Shown here: one piece after another, positions 14,952 to 21,316 of the stretch
Layout: each line of letters begins with the position of its first letter
How positions within the stretch are numbered: position 1 is the stretch's first letter
IMG/VR virus record: IMGVR_UViG_3300008218_002413
Span: 1-22,685 of that record
DNA: 22,685 nucleotides
DNA from: a virus
Reading direction: 5' to 3' (one strand)
The notes under the pieces: model-generated
The model's database searches: none
The model's input: the letters and a program-made list of their open reading frames with translations, nothing else
What the model was told of the DNA's origin: nothing
Program-made: the position numbers and the translations under genes

Positions 14952-15599
14952 ATGAGTCTTTTACGATTAGATAAATTAACGGATTCTACGGTACAAGATT
15001 TGTCTCCCTCATTTAATCATCTGCCTTCCACAGAACATAAGGATGGCAAATATAGATTGCGACGATATTCTGTGGTAGAACTCATGGTAGAACCTACAGC
15101 TATTAAAGCACTTCCTATTAATCAATTTATGCAGACAGACAAATATAATAACTTTCAAGGTAATGTTGAAAGAAAATTTGAAAATATTGATGAGAGTGCG
15201 CTCTATAGCGACGGCATGAAAGAGATAATTTATCAATTTAGAATGGTGAATTCTCTTCCTTATACTACTCTTGTTGAGATACATCAAATGCGTATTGTTA
15301 CACTATATGAGGAAACCCCAATTTCTCCAGAAGGCGTACACCAAGATGGAAATGATTTCATAGCAACGGTAGGAATAGCAAGACATAACATAGAAGGCGG
15401 CCATCTTTTAGTTTATATGGAAAAAGACGAGGAACCCTTTATTTATTTGCCATTAGAGGCGGGATATATGGTAACAATGGACGATAAAAAATTATGGCAT
15501 CATGGGCGTCCCATTAAATCTCTTGACCAAAATAGTGATGGTTATATGGATGTGTTTATTCTAACAACCAAGGTGGCTAATAAACTACTTGCATGGTAA
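14952..15599 (+). CDS. 2-oxoglutarate/Fe(II) dioxygenase, PF10014-like
   Basis: A 215-residue protein that matches the 2OG-Fe dioxygenase group including bacterial isoleucine/amino-acid hydroxylases. The metal site is SPEGVHQDG (H130, D132) with a distal His in LWHHGRPI (H183 or H184). HNIEGG (about 145-150) is the family's conserved turn, and the following VFILTT segment is the last strand. The substrate is unknown; free amino acids, virion proteins or nucleotides are all possible. The ATG at 14952 follows a weak AAGGAA about six bases away. It sits between a nuclease and an FkbM-type methyltransferase, with which it may share a modification pathway. Confidence 0.78.
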   Translation: MSLLRLDKLTDSTVQDLSPSFNHLPSTEHKDGKYRLRRYSVVELMVEPTAIKALPINQFMQTDKYNNFQGNVERKFENIDESALYSDGMKEIIYQFRMVNSLPYTTLVEIHQMRIVTLYEETPISPEGVHQDGNDFIATVGIARHNIEGGHLLVYMEKDEEPFIYLPLEAGYMVTMDDKKLWHHGRPIKSLDQNSDGYMDVFILTTKVANKLLAW

Positions 15600-15603
15600 A
15601 CAA

Positions 15604-16206
15604 ATGAATATTTTTTATTCTCAAATAGGACAGGACAAGTGGGTGCTAGATAGGCATGATAACAAAACTGGAGGATTTTTTGTTGACATAGGTGCTCATG
15701 ATGGTATTGAGCTATCTAACACCTATACCTTGGAAAAAGATTTTGGTTGGTATGGAATATGTGTGGAAGCAAACCCAGAGTCATTTATAAAATTAAAAGA
15801 AAATAGAACATGCTCCTTAGAAAATTCTCCTGTGTTGGATACAAGCGGTATAACTGTACCATTTTATGCGCATGAGGAAGATCCGATGCTATCTGCGGTA
15901 GCTCCTTTTGGCTATGTAAAAGATTACGATAATAATTGTTTTCGTTACCCGCAGCACCATCTCACAACAATTAGCTTAAATAATTTATTGCAAAAACATG
16001 GAGCGCCTTCTACCATAGATTATATTAGTATAGATGTAGAAGGGTTTGAAAAAGAAATATTAGAAACATTTAATTTTACAGAATATGACATTAAATGCTG
16101 GACTGTAGAAGCAAATGGTCCCGATACAGAATTAATACTAGACATGTTTAAACATGAAAACTACACTACGGAATTAAGAAGTTGGGATATTTTTGTTTGG
16201 AGATAA
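15604..16206 (+). CDS. FkbM-family SAM-dependent methyltransferase
   Basis: A 200-residue FkbM-type methyltransferase. The SAM site is FFVDIGAHDG (residues 25-34) with CVEANP (53-58) ending the second strand, and DYISIDVEGFEKEIL contains the acidic DVEG motif typical of FkbM. The IGQDKWVLD start is also common in these proteins. Family members O-methylate sugars or small molecules, so a role on glycans is the simplest guess, and a glycosyltransferase lies downstream. ATG 15604 is preferred over the in-frame TTG 15589, although no good Shine-Dalgarno is seen. The gene ends two bases before the next start. Confidence 0.85.
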   Translation: MNIFYSQIGQDKWVLDRHDNKTGGFFVDIGAHDGIELSNTYTLEKDFGWYGICVEANPESFIKLKENRTCSLENSPVLDTSGITVPFYAHEEDPMLSAVAPFGYVKDYDNNCFRYPQHHLTTISLNNLLQKHGAPSTIDYISIDVEGFEKEILETFNFTEYDIKCWTVEANGPDTELILDMFKHENYTTELRSWDIFVWR

Positions 16207-16208
16207 AT

Positions 16209-16730
16209 ATGATTGAAATAGCAATTACAGAAAAAATGAAACAGCGGGCTTGGCGTAAGGCACGTAGTATGGGTAAACTAAAGAACTCCATAACTGCTGG
16301 CGACGGAAATATTGCTGGATTTTTAGGAGAAGAGGTTGCCAATGAGATAATCAATGGTATAGTATCAAATACTTACGACTACGATATTCTCTACGAAACA
16401 GCATCGAGTAAAATCAAATACGATGTCAAAACCAAAAGATGTACGAGTGAACCTAAACCATTTTACGAATGCAGCGTGGCTGCCTATAATACTAAGCAAG
16501 AGTGTGATAGGTATGCGTTTGTAAGGGTGGAATATAAAAGTGGAAAATGGGGGAGGGCTTGGTTATTAGGTTGGTTAGCAAAGGAGGATTATTTTAGGAG
16601 CGCGCACAAGTTGCGTAAGGGACAGACTGACCCATCAAATGGATTTAGGGTCAAGGCAAATTGTTATAACGTGGCTATTTCAGATCTTAAAAAGTTTAGA
16701 AAGAAAAAAGGAAAAATTAATGCCAACTAA
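16209..16730 (+). CDS. probable PD-(D/E)XK endonuclease
   Basis: A 173-residue protein with a nuclease-like pattern: GFLGEEVANEI (E41/E42 on the first helix), YDYDI (D59), and KYDVKTK (D72, K74), the PD-(D/E)xK core. The second half includes strand-rich segments (YAFVRVEY, WGRAWLLGWL) that fit the rest of a restriction-endonuclease fold. The basic tail ends in KKFRKKKGK. The ATG at 16209, behind GGAGA that overlaps the previous stop, is chosen over one at 16182 inside the methyltransferase gene. Its target is unknown; recombination or host DNA breakdown are possible. Confidence 0.68.
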   Translation: MIEIAITEKMKQRAWRKARSMGKLKNSITAGDGNIAGFLGEEVANEIINGIVSNTYDYDILYETASSKIKYDVKTKRCTSEPKPFYECSVAAYNTKQECDRYAFVRVEYKSGKWGRAWLLGWLAKEDYFRSAHKLRKGQTDPSNGFRVKANCYNVAISDLKKFRKKKGKINAN

Positions 16731-16896
16731 TAACTACGAAGCGCGCCAAATATTTGGTATAATTAATGAGTTTATTGATGTTGAGACGGCAAAAAAAATA
16801 ACAACACGTCTTTATGAACAAGTAGGAAAGTATACAGAAAATGAATCATTGGCAGTTAGTTTAAAAATGCTTAAGAATTTATACGAGGATTGTTGA
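16720..16896 (+). CDS. small unknown protein ahead of the polymerase
   Basis: A 58-residue protein starting at ATG 16720, which overlaps the nuclease gene by 11 bases and lies behind an AAAGGA site. The frame extends further upstream but those codons lie inside the nuclease gene. The product begins MPTNNYEARQIFGIINEF and then forms two amphipathic helices (VETAKKITTRLYEQVG and SLAVSLKMLKNLYEDC). It ends one base before the GTG start of the polymerase gene, so it may couple translation of that gene. The family is not recognised. Confidence 0.55.
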   Translation: MPTNNYEARQIFGIINEFIDVETAKKITTRLYEQVGKYTENESLAVSLKMLKNLYEDC

Positions 16897-16897
16897 A

Positions 16898-18445
16898 GTG
16901 AACTGGGCTCCTCTCTGTATACACACGCACTACAGTCTTCTTCGGGGTTTTTGTAAGCCTGATGAAATCGTATCTAAATGTAAGGAGTATGGATATAAAG
17001 CGTGCGCTATTACTGACTATAAATCACTGTCGGGCGCCGTAAATTTTTATAAAGCGTGTCAAGCCGAGGATATTAAACCAATTATAGGATGTGATTTTGG
17101 CGACTTTAGTCTCTTAGCAAAAAACAAAGCGGGCTGGTTTGATCTGATAGAGCTAACCGGAACCATAGGTACAGACAATTTTAATACGACATTAGAGAAG
17201 ATGACTAAAAAGGATAATCTGTATCGACTAGATTCACCACTACGAGAAAGAGAAATCTATTATGCCCAGAAAGAAGATGCTATTCTACAAAGAATATTAC
17301 TATGCTCTGGGATGAAAACCACTCTATCTAAAGTAGAAAAGAAACTAGAAGGGGCTGACAGACGCTTCTTTGATTCAGATGAATTTTATCTCCCCTCTCC
17401 TGATGACTTTGAAAGTATGGGTATTGATGCAAATGAAATCAAAAAAGTGAACCAAGTAGTTGACCTCTGTGAAGAATATGATATCTTAAGGAAGCCGATG
17501 CTTCCTAAATTTGTATGTCCAGATGGTATGGAAGAAAACGATTATTTAACAGAGTTATGTAGAAAAGGGTGGAAACGTTTATTAATTCCACAAGGTAAAG
17601 TAAAAACAGATCAGGCTAAACAGGCCTACGTAGATAGAATAAAGAAGGAACTAGATGTCATATTTGGCGCAGATCTTTCAGGATATTTTCTTATTGTACA
17701 AGATATCATTAGACATATTGAATCAGAGGGTTGGCTCGCTGGTCCCGGTCGAGGATCAGCAGCTGGCTGTTTAATATCCTACCTTATAGGAATTACTAAC
17801 GTAGATCCTATTGAATATAATTTGATTTTTGAAAGATTCTATAACGAAGGCAGAAACACCGAAGAATATATATCGCTACCTGATATTGATATTGATGTAC
17901 CAGCTGAACACCGAGAAGAAGTAATAGATTATATTAAAAGAAAGTATGGCGAAGAGAAAGTGTCTCAGATGATCACATTTGGTAGACTACAAGGAAGAGC
18001 AGCCCTTAAGGAAGTACTAAGAATGCATGACGCCGTTTCATTTGCTGAAATGAATGAGATCACCAAGGGTATTCCTAACGAAGCAGATATTTCTGATCAG
18101 CTGGAAAGTATGGAAGAAAGGTCCATTATCAAATGGGCATTGTTAAACGAAGGAGACAATCTTAGAAAGTGGTGTAAGATCAACGAGGGAGCCCTAGAAG
18201 GCTCCTTAGCGCCACTTTTTGAACAAGCCATACGAATAGAGGGTACAAACAAATCTATGGGTAAACACGCTGCTGGTGTCATTATTTCTAAGGATCGCCT
18301 GAATTCTATTTGTCCTATGACACAGGATAAAAGCGGCAATATGATAGCTGCATTTGAAATGGGCGACTTGGAAAGTCAGGGACATGTTAAGTTTGATATA
18401 TTAGGTATTGATCTATTAAGTAAAATTATGGAAATTAAGGAGTAG
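16898..18445 (+). CDS. dnaE: DNA polymerase III alpha subunit, N-terminal half (PHP and palm), GTG start
   Basis: The first piece of a family-C replicative polymerase split into two genes; 515 residues. It starts with a PHP-type domain (CIHTHYSLLRG, residues 7-17; ACAITD near 35-40) that by comparison from memory with E. coli DnaE is roughly 75 residues shorter. The palm follows: AGPGRGSAAG (281-290), LPDIDID (327-333, with the two paired catalytic Asp), FGRLQGRAALKEV, GKHAAGVIIS, then VKFDILG with D500 in the place of the third catalytic Asp. It stops 15 residues later, just before the fingers. The GTG at 16898 is the only start that gives a normal N terminus. The downstream Shine-Dalgarno lies in the last codons. 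Confidence 0.93.
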   Translation: MNWAPLCIHTHYSLLRGFCKPDEIVSKCKEYGYKACAITDYKSLSGAVNFYKACQAEDIKPIIGCDFGDFSLLAKNKAGWFDLIELTGTIGTDNFNTTLEKMTKKDNLYRLDSPLREREIYYAQKEDAILQRILLCSGMKTTLSKVEKKLEGADRRFFDSDEFYLPSPDDFESMGIDANEIKKVNQVVDLCEEYDILRKPMLPKFVCPDGMEENDYLTELCRKGWKRLLIPQGKVKTDQAKQAYVDRIKKELDVIFGADLSGYFLIVQDIIRHIESEGWLAGPGRGSAAGCLISYLIGITNVDPIEYNLIFERFYNEGRNTEEYISLPDIDIDVPAEHREEVIDYIKRKYGEEKVSQMITFGRLQGRAALKEVLRMHDAVSFAEMNEITKGIPNEADISDQLESMEERSIIKWALLNEGDNLRKWCKINEGALEGSLAPLFEQAIRIEGTNKSMGKHAAGVIISKDRLNSICPMTQDKSGNMIAAFEMGDLESQGHVKFDILGIDLLSKIMEIKE

Positions 18446-18447
18446 AC

Positions 18448-18687
18448 ATGAGAGACCACAACATCCTTAGGCAGGACTTTAAATCAGTTATTTATTATGG
18501 GTGCGCTCTAGAGTATAATAAGATCTCAGTGTGTGACCTAAGAAAGATGCTCCCAGAGTATAGAGATAGAAAAGACGGTATGTATCAAGTAGACGCAAGT
18601 AGCTCACAAGTAAAGTTCTCGAAAATATATAGAAATATTGATGATGCGTTAGATAAATTCTTTGAAATTGTAGAAGGGACATCCTAA
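18448..18687 (+). CDS. small unknown protein between the polymerase halves
   Basis: A 79-residue protein with a strong AAGGAG Shine-Dalgarno (18438-18443) and ATG at 18448, two bases after the stop of the polymerase N-terminal gene; its own stop overlaps the exonuclease start (TAATG). The sequence is mixed alpha/beta: DFKSVIYYGCALEYNKISV, a DLRKMLPEYRDRKDG helix and turn, then a SSSQVKFSKIYRN strand and a helical IDDALDKFFEIVE end. It carries no cysteine cluster and shows no intein or homing-nuclease motif. Placement suggests a role with the polymerase or exonuclease, but no function can be assigned. Confidence 0.62.
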   Translation: MRDHNILRQDFKSVIYYGCALEYNKISVCDLRKMLPEYRDRKDGMYQVDASSSQVKFSKIYRNIDDALDKFFEIVEGTS

Positions 18688-19376
18688 TGAACTATAGAGA
18701 TATTATTGTCTTCGATTTTGAAACTGGTAGTCGTAATCCACTGATGACGCAACCTACTCAGATAGCAGCAATTGCCATCCATGCTAGAAAATTAACCCTT
18801 CAACCCGGAGGTGTTTTTAATAGTGAGATGAGGCCAATAGTAGATGAGGAAAAGGCTGTGGCGGCAGGTGTTGATCCGCTTGAAGATGAAGCTTTAACAA
18901 TTACGCATAAGACAAGGGACAAACTAGCGAAAGCACCTCTCCCTAAGACAGTTTGGAAAAAATTTGGACAGTTCTGTGACAAATATAATTTCAGAAAATC
19001 TAGTTACACTGCGCCAATAGCCGCCGGATATAATATTATTGGATTTGATTTGCCTATAGTGCATCGAATGTGTGAAGAGCATGGGCCAACCGACACTAAG
19101 GGTAGACAAAAACTTTTTAATCCTATCTTTAAACTTGATTTGATGGACATGGTTTTTTCATGGACGGAAAACAATAAAGATGTAAAATCCTTAAACATGG
19201 ATTACCTCCGTGAATATTTTGGCTTCCCAGAAGAATCAAAAGAGAAAGCTCACGATGCTCTTCAGGATGTTAAGGATACAGCTAACATTTTAATTAAATT
19301 TTTGAAGTTCCAAAGAAAGCTTGCAGAAAAAACCAAATTTGAAAAGGCTTTTGCAAATGGCGAATTTTACGTTTAA
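18687..19376 (+). CDS. DnaQ-like 3'-5' proofreading exonuclease (DEDDh)
   Basis: A 229-residue exonuclease with a complete DEDDh site: FDFETG (D10, E12), NIIGFDLPIV (D121) and the HDALQDV segment (H189, D194). In Pol III holoenzymes such proteins (epsilon/DnaQ) correct polymerase errors. Being encoded between the two polymerase pieces, it is almost certainly the proofreading partner of this polymerase. The central part (about 40-105) is longer than the minimal DnaQ core and contains a Cys-free charged insertion of unknown role. The stop of the 79-aa gene and this start overlap, and its last 20 bases overlap the second polymerase gene. Confidence 0.92.
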   Translation: MNYRDIIVFDFETGSRNPLMTQPTQIAAIAIHARKLTLQPGGVFNSEMRPIVDEEKAVAAGVDPLEDEALTITHKTRDKLAKAPLPKTVWKKFGQFCDKYNFRKSSYTAPIAAGYNIIGFDLPIVHRMCEEHGPTDTKGRQKLFNPIFKLDLMDMVFSWTENNKDVKSLNMDYLREYFGFPEESKEKAHDALQDVKDTANILIKFLKFQRKLAEKTKFEKAFANGEFYV

Positions 19377-20922
19377 CATGAACGATTTTCACGATGATAG
19401 GGTGTGGGATCTCATATGTGATGGTAGGACAAAGGGAGTATTTCAGCTAGAGTCGCAACTCGGACGTTCATGGGCTAGAAGGGTAGCCCCCCGAAATATT
19501 CAAGAACTAGCCGCTCTTATTTCACTAATCCGTCCCGGCTGTCTTAAAGCTTTTACGGATGATAAGTCTATGACGCAACATTATGTAGATAGAAAATCCA
19601 AAACTGATCCTGTAACATATCCACATGAATCTTTAGAACGCATCCTAGAAGAAACATATGGGGTGCTTGTTTATCAAGAGCAGTCCATGATGATAGCTCA
19701 AGAACTGGCAGGTTTTAGTCTAAAGGATGCCGACTCATTACGTAAGGCTATCGGAAAAAAGAAAGCTGGCTTGATGACAGAAGTCAAGAAGTCTTTTCTA
19801 GAAGGCTCAAAAAATAAAGGCACTGTTACTACGGCAGTCGCTGAAGAGATTTTTTCATGGATTGAAAAATCCAATCGTTATGCTTTCAACAAGTCCCACG
19901 CTGTTAGCTATGCTATCAATGCCTATTGGAGTGCATACTGTAAGTGCTATCGTCCCGTGAGATTTTTTAAGACTTACCTTAATCATGCAAAAAGAAAACC
20001 AGACCCCAAACAAGAAATTAAAGAGCTAGTGACTGATGCTAAAATGAATGATATTGAAGTATATCCTCCCCGTTTGAAGCATCTATATAAAAACTTTCAG
20101 TCTGTCTCAAAAACAATTCACTTTGGTATCAATAATGTTAAACATGTGGGCGAAGTAGAATGTGATAAGATAAACAAGTTTCTTCCTGAAACAGAAGAGA
20201 TTTTGAACAAGACTATAGATGATTGGAATTGGCTTGATATTTTAAATAACTTATGTTCCATTTTGAATAAACAGGCTGTGGTGGCTTTGATTTCTGTAGG
20301 GGCTTTTAATGGTAAAAATAATAACAAGAACAGAAATGAAATGCTATATGAGTTTGACAGCTGGAAACAACTATCTGCAAGAGAACAAAAATATATCAAA
20401 GAGAATTATTCCAACCATGAGACTCTTATTCAATGTATAGGATATATGATCAATAATCTCAAGATTAATTCTAGAAGACTGATTACAGTAGTAGATATCA
20501 AAAACTCCCTAGAAAACCCATTTTATGATATCAAAGATGACCCCATATGGATTGCCGATACGGAAGAGAAATACATGGGATGCGCCTTAACTTGCGGTAA
20601 AACAGACTATGTTCAAAGCAACCTTGTAAATACTGTATGTAAAGATGTAGCTCTTGGGTACATGAAAGGCAAAGTAAATGTGGCTGTGCAGATTAATTCC
20701 TTAAGAGAATATAAGACTAAAAAGGGTAAAAATCCGGGACAACTTATGGCATTTTTATCAGTGGAAGATAGCTCTGGCGTACTAGATTCAGTCATCATAT
20801 TCCCAGAAGACTACCAAAAAAACAAGGAATTTTTAGTCGAAGGTAACATGGTGATCCTAATGGGACAGACATCCAAGAAAGAAGATGGTGGAATTATTGT
20901 AAATAAAGTGTGCCAAATTTAA
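19357..20922 (+). CDS. dnaE: DNA polymerase III alpha subunit, C-terminal half (fingers, HhH, OB)
   Basis: The second piece of the split family-C polymerase; 521 residues from ATG 19357 (ATG 19378 is also possible). It begins at the point where the first piece stops: DDRVWDLICDGRTKGVFQLES lines up with the segment before VFQLES in E. coli DnaE. RPG (59-61), YGVLVYQEQSMMIAQ, GKKKAGL and the FNKSHAVSYA motif of the fingers follow. Then come a helix-hairpin-helix-like region (FGINNVKHVGE) and an OB fold (about 435-515) at the C terminus, with no tau-binding tail beyond it. No QxxL/F clamp-binding motif was recognised. The start overlaps the exonuclease gene by 20 bases, with AAGG about nine bases upstream. 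Confidence 0.92.
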   Translation: MANFTFNMNDFHDDRVWDLICDGRTKGVFQLESQLGRSWARRVAPRNIQELAALISLIRPGCLKAFTDDKSMTQHYVDRKSKTDPVTYPHESLERILEETYGVLVYQEQSMMIAQELAGFSLKDADSLRKAIGKKKAGLMTEVKKSFLEGSKNKGTVTTAVAEEIFSWIEKSNRYAFNKSHAVSYAINAYWSAYCKCYRPVRFFKTYLNHAKRKPDPKQEIKELVTDAKMNDIEVYPPRLKHLYKNFQSVSKTIHFGINNVKHVGEVECDKINKFLPETEEILNKTIDDWNWLDILNNLCSILNKQAVVALISVGAFNGKNNNKNRNEMLYEFDSWKQLSAREQKYIKENYSNHETLIQCIGYMINNLKINSRRLITVVDIKNSLENPFYDIKDDPIWIADTEEKYMGCALTCGKTDYVQSNLVNTVCKDVALGYMKGKVNVAVQINSLREYKTKKGKNPGQLMAFLSVEDSSGVLDSVIIFPEDYQKNKEFLVEGNMVILMGQTSKKEDGGIIVNKVCQI

Positions 20923-20938
20923 GAAGGGTCTATATAAC
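20910..20938 (+). promoter_or_regulatory. possible sigma70-type promoter for ssb
   Basis: GTGCCA at 20910-20915 and TATAAC at 20933-20938 are separated by exactly 17 bases (4 of 6 and 5 of 6 matches to TTGACA and TATAAT). The site lies over the end of the polymerase gene and in the 49-base gap before ssb. In an AT-rich genome such matches arise by chance, so this stays weak. Confidence 0.3.
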
Positions 20939-20971
20939 ATAGGAGCCCCCATACTTAATTTGGAGATCCCT

Positions 20972-21316
20972 ATGAATAGATGCACTTTTGTCGGCAGGCT
21001 GGTAGCCGACCCCAGACTAAAAGAAGTAAATAATACCCACCTTGTAAGCTTTACTTTGGCTATTGAGGAACATAGAAAAGATAAAGACGGCACGAAAAAG
21101 AAAAGGGTGGATTTTCTAGAATTCGAGGCATGGGATAGTGGCGCCACCACTATTCATAAATACTGCAAAAAAGGGGACTTTATTGCCGTAGAAGCTATCG
21201 CCAGACAACAAAGATGGACAGTTGGTGAAGAAAAAAGACAAAAGGTAAACTTTAGAATAACCAATTTCAAAATCTTCAACAATAATAGAGAAGAAAATCT
21301 TAATGAAGAAGCGTAA
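20972..21316 (+). CDS. ssb: single-stranded DNA-binding protein
   Basis: A 114-residue SSB with an OB fold: MNRCTFVGRLVADPRLKEV at the start, a central FTLAIEEHRKDKDG, WDSGATTIHKYCKKGDFIAVEA (loop and strand typical of bacterial SSB), and VNFRITNFKIF near the end. It binds unwound DNA during replication and recombination. The C terminus ends in REENLNEEA, acidic but without the DDDIPF-like tip through which bacterial SSB recruits partners. The ATG at 20972 (GGAGA about five bases upstream) is chosen over TTG 20960. A 49-base gap separates it from the polymerase gene. It overlaps the next gene by 14 bases. Confidence 0.93.
   Translation: MNRCTFVGRLVADPRLKEVNNTHLVSFTLAIEEHRKDKDGTKKKRVDFLEFEAWDSGATTIHKYCKKGDFIAVEAIARQQRWTVGEEKRQKVNFRITNFKIFNNNREENLNEEA

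Noticed and set aside
18446-19356. Intron or intein as the cause of the polymerase split
   Set aside because: The region is filled by two intact coupled genes, both polymerase pieces have proper ends, and neither intein splice motifs nor a homing endonuclease was seen.
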